A stretch of 64,000 nt of DNA from positions 248,001 through 312,000 of the forward strand of contig NZ_JAKVCW010000004.1 in assembly GCF_022448905.1 (NCBI RefSeq), read 5' to 3'. This document shows positions 45,604-53,171 of this stretch, piece by piece (positions within the stretch are counted from its first letter, which is position 1; each line of letters begins with the position of its first letter). A program made the position numbers and the translations under genes. The notes beneath the pieces were generated by a model. The model was not told the origin of the DNA and searched no databases. It saw only the letters and a list, made by a program, of their open reading frames with translations. The DNA comes from Shimia sp. Lineage in GTDB: Bacteria > Pseudomonadota > Alphaproteobacteria > Rhodobacterales > Rhodobacteraceae.

Positions 45604-46824
45604 TTGTTAGAAGAACAACCCTCTGCCGCCGACCTCGATCTCATTGCCGAGTTTGAACCCCGTTTTGAGATGTTGGACGCCAACAGCCTCGTGGCCCTCG
45701 CCGAAAACGCCCCCCTGGGCGATGGCGGTGTACACGCCTCCAATCTGCTGGCCCAAGCGCTTGAGAAAGACCCGCATCACCACGCGGCGCATCTCCTGAA
45801 AGAGCAATTGCATCAGATGTTTGTGCCCCGCTGGCACTTCCCCATGCTGGCCGACACCGTGCGCAACCAAGCCTACGCCAAAGCCATCGCCGCCAAGGTG
45901 CAGCCGGGCGACATTGTGCTCGACATCGGATGCGGCGCCGGCCTCACCGCCATGCTCGCCGCCCGCGCAGGCGCCAAGCACGTCTACGCCATCGAAGGCC
46001 AGCCGCTGATTGCCGCCGCCGCCAAACAGGTGATCGCCGACAATGGTCTGAGCGAGAAAATCACCGTGCTGTCCAAATGGTCCCATGAATTGATCATCGG
46101 CGAGGACCTGCCAGAGCGCGCCGACGTTGTGGTCTCTGAAATTGTCGACAGCAACCTGCTCGGCGAAGGCGCTCAGGCCACACTGGCCCACGCGATGGAG
46201 CATCTCGCCAAACCCAACGCCCGGGCCGTGCCGGAAAGCGGCATGCTCAAGGCGCAACTGGTGGAAAGCGCCACCCTGCGCAACCAGTACCGCCCACTTG
46301 AGGCCGAAGGCTTTGACCTCTCCGCCTTCCACAAATTTGCCAATGTCGCGCAGGTCACCCCCAACGACTCCGCCGCCTGCGGCCTGCGTCCCTTAGGCCC
46401 CACCAGCGAGCTGTTCCACTTCGACTTCACCCGCCCGGATATGTCCCACGGCAAAACCACCCTGCCGCTGTTCTGCACCACCATGGGCACCGCCCATGCG
46501 GTTGTGGTCAGCTTTGACATGGTGCTGGCGCCGGGCATTTCGGTCTCCAATGACCTCAACACCGACGGCCACTGGGGGCGTTTCTCCTATCTGCTGGAGC
46601 ACTCCACGCCGGTCAGTGTTGGGTCGCAAGTCACCATCACCGCGCAACACGACGCCACCAAGCTCAGCGTGTCGATCCACGACACTGCCCCGGCAGAGCG
46701 CCCCATCATCTGGCAGCGTGGTGTCAACAGCCGCAGCACCTTTGCGCCTTTGCCCGAGGCCACTCCGTCATGGTTTGTACCAGACACGCAGGAGACACCC
46801 TCTTCCGAGCGTCCGATGCACTAA
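45604..46824 (+). CDS. class I SAM methyltransferase, PRMT7-like
   Basis: 406 residues. A helical N-terminal segment precedes the Rossmann methyltransferase: VLDIGCGAGLTAMLAARAGAKHVYAIEGQ (SAM motif I), then VVSEIVDSNLLGEG, the double-Glu-like loop of arginine methyltransferases. A beta-barrel follows (residues about 215-400), as in PRMT7. This suggests protein arginine methylation, but the substrate is unknown and the resemblance to L11-type methyltransferases is partial. It starts at TTG 45604, with AAGGA upstream. The first ATG in frame (residue 23) is an alternative start. Confidence 0.82.
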   Translation: MLEEQPSAADLDLIAEFEPRFEMLDANSLVALAENAPLGDGGVHASNLLAQALEKDPHHHAAHLLKEQLHQMFVPRWHFPMLADTVRNQAYAKAIAAKVQPGDIVLDIGCGAGLTAMLAARAGAKHVYAIEGQPLIAAAAKQVIADNGLSEKITVLSKWSHELIIGEDLPERADVVVSEIVDSNLLGEGAQATLAHAMEHLAKPNARAVPESGMLKAQLVESATLRNQYRPLEAEGFDLSAFHKFANVAQVTPNDSAACGLRPLGPTSELFHFDFTRPDMSHGKTTLPLFCTTMGTAHAVVVSFDMVLAPGISVSNDLNTDGHWGRFSYLLEHSTPVSVGSQVTITAQHDATKLSVSIHDTAPAERPIIWQRGVNSRSTFAPLPEATPSWFVPDTQETPSSERPMH

Positions 46825-46847
46825 GGCGCACACACAACACAAAACAC

Positions 46848-46884
46848 AAAAGGCCCACCGCAAAGCTGCGATGGGCCATTTTTC
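46848..46884. terminator. terminator between PRMT-like gene and cyclophilin operon
   Basis: GGCCCA/TGGGCC stem, a mismatch, then CGCA/TGCG and loop AAGC, with A and T runs outside, so it can end transcription in both directions. Confidence 0.85.
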
Positions 46885-46914
46885 TTTGAGCAACGCCGAC
46901 GGGCGCTCTTAAAA

Positions 46915-47466
46915 TCACTCGGTCACAGAGACTTTCTTCATCATGTCCGGCTGACCAACCACAGCGCCGTTCTGGCCGGTGCCACGTTTGATCGCATCGA
47001 CCACATCCATGCCATCGGTCACTTGACCCACAACGGTGTACTGGCCGTTCAGGAATGGGCCCGGTGCAAACATGATAAAGAACTGGCTGTTGGCGGAGTT
47101 CGGGTTCTGGCTGCGCGCCATGCCGACAACACCACGGTCGTAGTTGATGTCAGAGAACTCCGCAGGCAGGTCCGGACGGTTGGACCCACCCCGGCCCGCC
47201 ATGCGCATGTCGCCACCCATTTTGCCATATTGCACGTCACCGGTCTGCGCCATGAAGCCGTCAATCACGCGGTGGAACACCACGCCATCATACTGGCCGT
47301 CGGCGGCCAACGCGGTGATCTGCTCAACGTGCTTTGGCGCTACATCTTCCAACAGGTCGATGGTAATGACGCCATTGGCCTCACCTTCCACCTCAATCTG
47401 AAGACCAGCGGCCAGCGCCGGGCTGGCCATCACGGCAAACGTCGCTGCAAGCTTAAGCATCGACAT
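46915..47466 (-). CDS. periplasmic cyclophilin-type peptidyl-prolyl isomerase
   Basis: 183 residues with a signal peptide (cleavage near SPALA). The cyclophilin core follows: VVFHRVIDGFMAQTGDVQYGKMGG, SANSQFFIMFAPGPFLNGQYTVVGQV, with the catalytic Arg in FHRV. It assists folding of exported proteins. It overlaps the stop of the upstream cytoplasmic cyclophilin by 14 bp, so the two arose as a tandem pair with different locations. AAGGTGG precedes ATG 47466. Confidence 0.95.
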   Translation of the reverse strand: MSMLKLAATFAVMASPALAAGLQIEVEGEANGVITIDLLEDVAPKHVEQITALAADGQYDGVVFHRVIDGFMAQTGDVQYGKMGGDMRMAGRGGSNRPDLPAEFSDINYDRGVVGMARSQNPNSANSQFFIMFAPGPFLNGQYTVVGQVTDGMDVVDAIKRGTGQNGAVVGQPDMMKKVSVTE

Positions 47467-47965
47467 CTGAAGCCACCTTTACGCTGATCATACGGTCTGG
47501 GTTCGCAGGTGGCTCGCCACGTACAATCGCGTCCACATGCTCCATACCCTCAACCACACGGCCATAAACTGTGTACTGGCCATTCAGGAAGTGGTTGTCT
47601 TTGAAGTTGATGAAGAACTGGCTGTTCGCGGAGTCAGGCATCTGGCTGCGCGCCGCGCCCAGGGTGCCGCGGTCGTGTGGCAGCTTGGAGAATTCCGCCT
47701 TCAGGTTTGGCAGATCGGAACCACCGGTGCCCGCCATGCGGATGTTGAAGTCTTTTTCCATGTTGCCGTTGGCCACGTCGCCGGTTTGCGCCATGAAGCC
47801 GTCGATCACGCGGTGAAAACACACGTTGTCGTACTGACCAGAGCGTGCCAGCTCTTTCATGCGCTCGGCATGACCCGGTGCCACATCCGGCAGCAGCTCG
47901 ATAACAACCGTGCCACCGGTCAGTTCCATCAGGATTGTGTTCTCAGGATCTTTGATCTCAGCCAT
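47453..47965 (-). CDS. ppiB: cytoplasmic cyclophilin-type peptidyl-prolyl isomerase
   Basis: 170 residues without a signal peptide, beginning MAEIKDPENTILMEL. The cyclophilin motifs are intact (VCFHRVIDGFMAQTGDV, SANSQFFINFKDNHFLNGQYTVYGRV). It accelerates proline isomerisation in the cytoplasm. ATG 47965 with GGAGCG is used; the frame extends to 47980. It is the first gene of the two-cyclophilin operon. A putative promoter with TTGGCA and TAACTA lies 33-61 bp upstream of the start. Confidence 0.95.
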   Translation of the reverse strand: MAEIKDPENTILMELTGGTVVIELLPDVAPGHAERMKELARSGQYDNVCFHRVIDGFMAQTGDVANGNMEKDFNIRMAGTGGSDLPNLKAEFSKLPHDRGTLGAARSQMPDSANSQFFINFKDNHFLNGQYTVYGRVVEGMEHVDAIVRGEPPANPDRMISVKVASDVDA

Positions 47966-47997
47966 TTCGGCGCTCCTCAATGTAAATTCTTGCCCCG

Positions 47998-48026
47998 TAG
48001 TTAAACATCCCTACGGCGATTGCCAA
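47998..48026 (-). promoter_or_regulatory. putative promoter of the cyclophilin operon
   Basis: Read on the minus strand: TTGGCA (48026-48021), 17 bp, TAACTA (48003-47998). Confidence 0.5.
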
Positions 48027-48033
48027 GAGAGCG

Positions 48034-48061
48034 TTGACCCCGTGCTCCAGTGCGCTAGGAA
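48034..48061 (+). promoter_or_regulatory. putative pgk promoter
   Basis: TTGACC (48034-48039), a 16-bp spacer, TAGGAA (48056-48061), 34 bp before the pgk start. Confidence 0.5.
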
Positions 48062-48094
48062 TGCGGCAACGGATTTTCTTTGGAGATTGAGACC

Positions 48095-49285
48095 ATGGCG
48101 TGGAAGACCCTCGATGAAATGCAGCTGAGCGGCAAAAACGTGCTGACCCGCGTGGACATCAACGTGCCGGTTGCGGACGGCGTGGTCACCGACACCACCC
48201 GCATCGACCGCATTGTCCCCACCGTGAAGGACATCCTCGCCGCTGGCGGCAAACCGATCCTACTGGCGCACTTTGGCCGCCCCAAAGGCGAACGTGTGCC
48301 AGAGATGTCCCTGCAACAACTGGTCCCTGCTCTTGAAGCGGCCTTTGGCACCAAAGTGATGTTTGCCGCGGATTGTGTCGGCCCCGCGGCCGAAGCTGCC
48401 GTGAACGCGCTGGCCGATGGCGATGTGCTGCTTTTGGAGAACACCCGCTACCACGCGGGCGAAACCAAAAACGACGCCGACCTGACTGCCGCCATGGCCA
48501 AACTCGGCGACATCTTCTGCAACGACGCCTTCTCCGCCGCCCACCGTGCCCACAGCTCCACCTGCGGCCTGGCTCACGCCCTGCCCGCCTGTGCCGGTCG
48601 CTTGATGCAGGCCGAACTCTCCGCGCTGGAAAGCGCGCTGGCCGATCCGGTCCGTCCGGTCACTGCGGTTGTGGGCGGCGCCAAAGTCTCCACCAAATTG
48701 GAGCTGCTCGGCAATCTCGTCTCCAAGGTCGACAACATCGTAATCGGCGGCGGCATGGCCAACACTTTCCTCGCAGCGCAAGGCATCGACGTCGGCAAAT
48801 CGCTGGCCGAGCACGACATGAACGACACCGCGTCTGAAATTCTCGCCAAAGCCAAGGCCGCTGGCTGCACCATCGTGCTGCCCACCGATGTGGTTGTGGC
48901 ACGTGAGTTTGCCGCCAACGCCGCCAACGAAACCGTAGCTGCCGACGCCTGCCCCGCCGACGCCATGATCCTGGACGCGGGGCCTGCCACCGTTGCGCAG
49001 GTCTCTGAAGTCTTCGAGGCCTCCAAGACCCTGATCTGGAACGGTCCAATGGGAGCTTTTGAAATCGAACCGTTCAACGCCGCCACCGACGCCGCTGCTC
49101 TCAAAGCCGCCGCGCTCACCAAATCCGGTGCTCTGGTGTCTGTGGCCGGCGGCGGTGACACCGTTGCGGCGTTAAACGCCTCCGGCGCTGCGGCTGACTT
49201 CAGCTACATCTCCACCGCAGGCGGCGCATTCCTGGAATGGATGGAAGGCAAAGAACTGCCCGGCGTGGCAGCACTGAGCCAGTAA
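48095..49285 (+). CDS. pgk: phosphoglycerate kinase
   Basis: 396 residues, full length. It interconverts 1,3-bisphosphoglycerate and 3-phosphoglycerate with ADP/ATP. Motifs: [17 protein letters not shown] at the start, AHFGRPKGE, and the nucleotide domain [28 protein letters not shown] and [11 protein letters not shown] 48095 with GGAGA at eight bases is correct; the frame extends to a TTG at 48080. The aldolase gene follows 168 bp later on the same strand but has its own promoter-like elements. Confidence 0.98.
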   Translation: MAWKTLDEMQLSGKNVLTRVDINVPVADGVVTDTTRIDRIVPTVKDILAAGGKPILLAHFGRPKGERVPEMSLQQLVPALEAAFGTKVMFAADCVGPAAEAAVNALADGDVLLLENTRYHAGETKNDADLTAAMAKLGDIFCNDAFSAAHRAHSSTCGLAHALPACAGRLMQAELSALESALADPVRPVTAVVGGAKVSTKLELLGNLVSKVDNIVIGGGMANTFLAAQGIDVGKSLAEHDMNDTASEILAKAKAAGCTIVLPTDVVVAREFAANAANETVAADACPADAMILDAGPATVAQVSEVFEASKTLIWNGPMGAFEIEPFNAATDAAALKAAALTKSGALVSVAGGGDTVAALNASGAAADFSYISTAGGAFLEWMEGKELPGVAALSQ

Positions 49286-49291
49286 CACCAG

Positions 49292-49325
49292 ATTTGCGCA
49301 AACCGCGCAAAACAAAGGCGCAAAT
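49292..49325 (+). terminator. weak hairpin after pgk
   Basis: ATTTGCGC (49292-49299) and GCGCAAAT (49318-49325) with an 18-base loop, followed by TTAAT. The loop is long for a terminator. Confidence 0.35.
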
Positions 49326-49351
49326 TTAATCCGACACTCAAATTAATGAGC

Positions 49352-49396
49352 GGTAGCGCCACCATAATTGCACCCGTTGGCCGGCTCCTCTATGAG
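49352..49396 (+). promoter_or_regulatory. putative aldolase promoter with LacI-type operator
   Basis: TTGCAC (49368-49373), 17 bp, TATGAG (49391-49396). The near-palindrome GGTAGCGCCACC (49352-49363) sits just upstream of the -35, a position suited to activation, and shares the AGCGC centre with the site ahead of the acyl-CoA dehydrogenase gene. Confidence 0.4.
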
Positions 49397-49453
49397 CTAG
49401 GGCAACGGGGCTTTAACCCTTTATTCACAACCATTTTTTTGATGGGGACAGAT

Positions 49454-50347
49454 ATGTCAAACCAAGCTCAAGCAGAAAAGATCTCCAACGGCCAAGGCTT
49501 CATCGCCGCGCTCGACCAATCCGGCGGATCTACCCCAAAGGCCCTCGGCCTATACGGCGTGCAGGCGGATGCCTACAGCAACGACGCAGAGATGTTTGAC
49601 CTGATCCACGGCATGCGCTCCCGCATCGCACAGGCCCCGGCCTTCACCGGCGACAAAGTGGTTGGCGCAATCCTGTTTGAAATGACCATGGACCGCGACA
49701 TCGACGGCACCCCGACCCCGACCTACATGTGGGAGAAGCGCGGCGTTGTGCCTTTCCTGAAAGTCGACAAAGGTCTGGAAGCTGAAGAAAACGGCGTTCA
49801 GATGATGAAACCCATGCCAGAGCTCGACACCCTCTGCGAGCGCGCAGTATCCAAGGGTGTGTTTGGCACCAAAATGCGCTCCGTGATCTCGGCCGCCAAC
49901 GCCGACGGTATCCGCGCCATCGTCGCACAGCAATTCATGGTTGGTGAGCAAATCATCGGCCACGGTTTGATGCCGATCATCGAGCCAGAGGTCACCATCT
50001 CCATCGCAGACAAAGCCGAGGCCGAAGACATCCTTTTGGCCGAGCTGACCGCCGCGCTGGACATCCTGCCCGAAGATCAGCAGGTGATGTTGAAACTGAC
50101 TCTGCCATCCAAAGCCAACCAGTACAAATCTCTGGTCGACCACCCCCGCGTAATGAAAGTTGTGGCCCTTTCCGGCGGCTACACCCGCGAAGAAGCCAAC
50201 GCAAAGCTGGCGGAAAACACCGGCATGATTGCCAGCTTCTCCCGCGCCTTGACCGAAGGCCTGTCTGCGCAGCAGAGCGACGACGAATTTGCCGCCACCA
50301 TCGCAGACAGCATCGAAGGCATCTACCAAGCCTCCATCGCAGGCTAA
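49454..50347 (+). CDS. class I fructose-bisphosphate aldolase
   Basis: 297 residues of the bacterial class I (Schiff-base) aldolase type: GFIAALDQSGGSTPKALGLYG at the start, VPFLKVDKGLEAEENGVQMMKP, and QQVMLKLTLPSKANQYK, where a Lys is expected to form the Schiff base. It cleaves or forms fructose 1,6-bisphosphate without metal. ATG 49454 with GGGGAC upstream starts MSNQAQAEKI; the frame continues to 49346 but lies in the promoter region. It follows pgk and ends at a strong terminator. Confidence 0.95.
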   Translation: MSNQAQAEKISNGQGFIAALDQSGGSTPKALGLYGVQADAYSNDAEMFDLIHGMRSRIAQAPAFTGDKVVGAILFEMTMDRDIDGTPTPTYMWEKRGVVPFLKVDKGLEAEENGVQMMKPMPELDTLCERAVSKGVFGTKMRSVISAANADGIRAIVAQQFMVGEQIIGHGLMPIIEPEVTISIADKAEAEDILLAELTAALDILPEDQQVMLKLTLPSKANQYKSLVDHPRVMKVVALSGGYTREEANAKLAENTGMIASFSRALTEGLSAQQSDDEFAATIADSIEGIYQASIAG

Positions 50348-50365
50348 ACCTCAGCGACAGACATC

Positions 50366-50396
50366 AAAAAAGGCGCCTCCTCACGGGGCGCCTTTT
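50366..50396. terminator. terminator after the aldolase gene
   Basis: AAAAGGCGCC and GGCGCCTTTT arms, with A and T runs that also serve the convergent lytic transglycosylase gene. Confidence 0.88.
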
Positions 50397-50400
50397 CATA

Positions 50401-51552
50401 TCAAGCCAATGAGGCCAACAACGCCTGCGACGGGTCGCCCGTCGGCTCCAATCCGCGACTGCGCTGATAGTCGGCAATGGCGGCCTTAGACTTTGGCCCC
50501 AGCACGCCATCCGCCCCACCAGTGTCATATCCCCGCGCCGTCAAACGCGACTGCAAGGCAATCCGGTCGTCTTTGGTGAGCCCATACTGATCCGGCGGGA
50601 ACGCTGTCCGCAAAGGTCCGCCCCCAGCAATTCGATCCGCCAGATGCCCCACGCCAATCGCGTAACTGTCCGAATTGTTGTAGCGTTTGATTGCCGAGAA
50701 ATTCCCGGTCACCCCAAACCGCGGCCCACCGGCCTGCGGCTGGATCACCCGCCCCGCGCTCTCCCCCGGCCGCAGTTCCCGCCCCCAAGACACACCACGT
50801 GTCCAGCCATTGCGTTGCAAATAAGCCGCCGTGGAGGCCAAAGCATCCGATGGATCATCCGACCAGATATCGCGCCGCCCATCCCCGGTATAATCCACCG
50901 CAAAGGCTTGATAACTCGTGGGAATAAACTGCGTGTGCCCCATCGCTCCGGCCCAGCTGCCGGTCATGCGGTCCACCGTGATATCGCCGTTCTGCAAAAT
51001 CCTCAGCGCCGCAATCAGCTGCTTCTCATAAAAACTCCCGCGCCGCCCATCAAAGGCCAGCGTCGAGGTGGCCGAGATCACAGGAATGTCACCCTTGCGC
51101 TCACCATAGTAACTCTCCAGCCCCCAGATCGCACAGATGATCTCCGCATCCACGCCATAGCTTTGCTTGAGATTGCGCAGCGTGCTGCCATGCCGCGCAA
51201 ACGCCGCCTTGCCTTTGGCAATCCGCTCATCCGAGGCTGCTATCGACAGATAATCCTCCAGCGTGCGGGTGAACTCTGTCTGGTTGCGATCGCGCTTGAT
51301 CACCCCCGGCAAATACCCGGTGTTGCGAAACGCCGCGTTCAACGTGGTCTCACTGATCCCCGCGCTCAAAGCCCGCCCGCGAAAACTCGTAACCCAAGCG
51401 TCATAGGCGCCATTGGGCGTGGGCCGCAAATCCACCGGCAACCCTTGCGCAATAGACGCAGTCTGCCGTGACGGCGTGGTCGAGGTGCCCTGACAGGCCG
51501 CCAATGCCAATGACGACAACCCCACCAGAAAGTTCCGACGTGAAAAACTCAT
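50401..51552 (-). CDS. lytic murein transglycosylase (MltB family), Tat-like lipoprotein
   Basis: 383 residues. The N-terminus MSFSRRNFLVGLSSLALAACQG combines a twin-arginine-like SRRNFL with a lipobox (LAAC), so it is probably a Tat-exported lipoprotein. The transglycosylase domain (about 50-310) has the catalytic Glu in IWGLESYYGE and MTGSWAGAMGHTQFIPTSY. A C-terminal peptidoglycan-binding domain (about 325-380, RLTARGYDTGGADGVLGPKSKAA) follows. It cleaves glycan strands to anhydromuropeptides. GAGG precedes ATG 51552. Confidence 0.94.
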   Translation of the reverse strand: MSFSRRNFLVGLSSLALAACQGTSTTPSRQTASIAQGLPVDLRPTPNGAYDAWVTSFRGRALSAGISETTLNAAFRNTGYLPGVIKRDRNQTEFTRTLEDYLSIAASDERIAKGKAAFARHGSTLRNLKQSYGVDAEIICAIWGLESYYGERKGDIPVISATSTLAFDGRRGSFYEKQLIAALRILQNGDITVDRMTGSWAGAMGHTQFIPTSYQAFAVDYTGDGRRDIWSDDPSDALASTAAYLQRNGWTRGVSWGRELRPGESAGRVIQPQAGGPRFGVTGNFSAIKRYNNSDSYAIGVGHLADRIAGGGPLRTAFPPDQYGLTKDDRIALQSRLTARGYDTGGADGVLGPKSKAAIADYQRSRGLEPTGDPSQALLASLA

Positions 51553-51706
51553 ACCAACTGCCTCTTGTTGTCCGGCCTATGTGCCAAATTCATTGCCAAG
51601 AAGTGTGGCAGAGATTTTTGGGAGGGGCGAGAGGGAAAATACGCGACAAAAGGCAAGGAACACCTTCCTCTACGCCGTCGCCACGTATTCTCAAAACTCA
51701 ACTTAA

Positions 51707-51726
51707 GCGTTATATGGGGATAACGC
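51707..51726. promoter_or_regulatory. GCGTTAT-N6-ATAACGC inverted repeat
   Basis: Perfect seven-base arms with spacer ATGGGG, 32 bp before the Rieske-like gene start. It is a candidate operator for that gene. Confidence 0.4.
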
Positions 51727-51757
51727 CGCCAGTGACTTTAAAGAAGCCAGAGTTTTT

Positions 51758-52333
51758 ATGATCAACAAAAACAACGCGCTCTATTACCTCACCGCAGGGT
51801 GGCTGTTTGCCACAGTGGCGACTGGGCTCTACTACTCGGCGAACAGCGCGACCCCCACCGCAGATGTGACGGCGCAAACCAACGCCAACTTGCACCAAAT
51901 ATCGGTCGTCGACATGGCTCCCGGAGACACGGCTTTCAGCGGCTTTAACGGGAAACCAGTGGTGATCTGGCGGCGCAGCCTGCCACAAATGGCAACCGCG
52001 CTGGTTCAGTGGGATTCCAGCCTTGCGTATGACGACATACTGGAGAGCCTGCAGGACGGATCACTCGAAGCGGACATGGACCCCAAGCAATTCACATATC
52101 TCGAATGGCTTGTGATCAGCCCGGTGGACATGGGTGGCATCGGCTGCGTCACCTTGGCCGATGCGGGGGATTTTGGCGGCTTTTTTGATCCCTGTCGCGG
52201 CACGCATTTTGATCTATGGGGACGCGTCAAAAAAGGACCAAGCGAGCACGACTTACAAGTTGTGCCCACTCGGTTTGATGACAACCGACAGTCCGTTTTG
52301 ATTGATCTCACCGATATTCAAAGGTTCAGATGA
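51758..52333 (+). CDS. degenerate Rieske protein paralogue without cluster ligands
   Basis: 191 residues that align over most of their length with the cytochrome bc1 Rieske subunit: LYYLTAG anchor region, PTADVTAQ, FNGKPVVIWRRS, YLEWLV, then GDFGGFF, GTHFDLWGRVKKGP. In true Rieske proteins the cluster is held by Cys and His in CTHLGC and CPCHG, with a disulfide between the other two Cys. Here those four ligands are M125, G127, D144 and R147, while the disulfide pair C130 and C146 remains at the normal 16-residue spacing. The twin Arg of the Tat signal is N5-N6. Intact frame and conserved scaffold suggest a functional, cluster-free protein. A genuine petA lies elsewhere, I infer. Confidence 0.85.
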   Translation: MINKNNALYYLTAGWLFATVATGLYYSANSATPTADVTAQTNANLHQISVVDMAPGDTAFSGFNGKPVVIWRRSLPQMATALVQWDSSLAYDDILESLQDGSLEADMDPKQFTYLEWLVISPVDMGGIGCVTLADAGDFGGFFDPCRGTHFDLWGRVKKGPSEHDLQVVPTRFDDNRQSVLIDLTDIQRFR

Positions 52334-52348
52334 TTTCGGAAACCGATC

Positions 52349-52885
52349 TCAAAACTTCGCCATACACTCCTGCGCCCGTTCAATTGCATTTTTGGGTGTT
52401 TTGAGCTTCACGGTCACAGCCCGCGGCGAGCCTTGGAATGCCACAAACTCGCGGGCTTTTTCCAGATCGACCACAAACTGCGGGTTGTCAAAAACGATGT
52501 AACCGCCGGTGAAGCCGCCAGAAACGGTCTGGGACACAGACGACGCCGTCCCCGAGTAGATGTTGCCATTCACCACAATCGCAATCTCGCGGTCCCCGTC
52601 CGCCGGCGCTTCGCCTTTGACAAAGGCTCCCAAATAGGCAGCGTCCTGCGCCATGGTGAGACCCGCCTGCACCACGCTGTTTTCGCTGCGCCACTCAATG
52701 AAACAGGACTGCCGCGTGTTGTTCTTGAAGACCGTCCAGTATTTTGAACTCAAATAGGTCTCCACATTGTCACCAGAGGTCGGCAGAACGGTGTCATCCG
52801 CGGCAAAGCTCATCGACGCCGCGAAAAGTGCCGCCGCAGCGGTCAATCCGGTCACAAAGGTCTGAACAGGGTTAAACAGGCTCAT
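52349..52885 (-). CDS. hypothetical secreted protein
   Basis: 178 residues from ATG 52885. A signal peptide (about 27 residues, ending near SMSFAA) is followed by a mixed alpha/beta domain with NNTRQSCFIEWRSENSV, DREIAIVVNGNIYSGTASSV and a Cys near the C-terminus (QECMAKF), so one disulfide is possible. It resembles the small invasion-associated or cell-surface proteins of Rhodobacterales only in outline. It converges on the Rieske-like gene 16 bp away. The sequence 53091-53171 lies about 200 bp upstream. Confidence 0.75.
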   Translation of the reverse strand: MSLFNPVQTFVTGLTAAAALFAASMSFAADDTVLPTSGDNVETYLSSKYWTVFKNNTRQSCFIEWRSENSVVQAGLTMAQDAAYLGAFVKGEAPADGDREIAIVVNGNIYSGTASSVSQTVSGGFTGGYIVFDNPQFVVDLEKAREFVAFQGSPRAVTVKLKTPKNAIERAQECMAKF

Positions 52886-53090
52886 GAAGGCTATTCCTTT
52901 CAAAAAATACGATTTGGGCCAAGCATAGGCACGGCCCGTTGAAGGTAAATTTCTTGTTAGGGTAGAGCATTCCTTGCAACCGGTCCATCACTCAGAAGGT
53001 GCGCATCAAACGCCTCCATGCGGAGAGCATCGTTTCAATCCGCCTAGCCCACCGCCCGCTGCCTTCACAAACGCAACATTTGGCACGCGC

Positions 53091-53171
53091 AAAACACGCA
53101 CCTCCGCAAAACAGTCGCGATACAGACAAAATACCGACGTGAAATTTGGCACAATTTAGCCGGTTAACGCC
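53091..53171. repeat. dispersed intergenic repeat, copy B
   Basis: The second copy of the element at 8305-8383. It shares AAAAC-GCACC, ACAG-CGCGA-AC-GACA, ATACCGACGTGA and TTAACGCC with only short substitutions. It touches the stop codon of the AidB-like gene. Confidence 0.65.
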
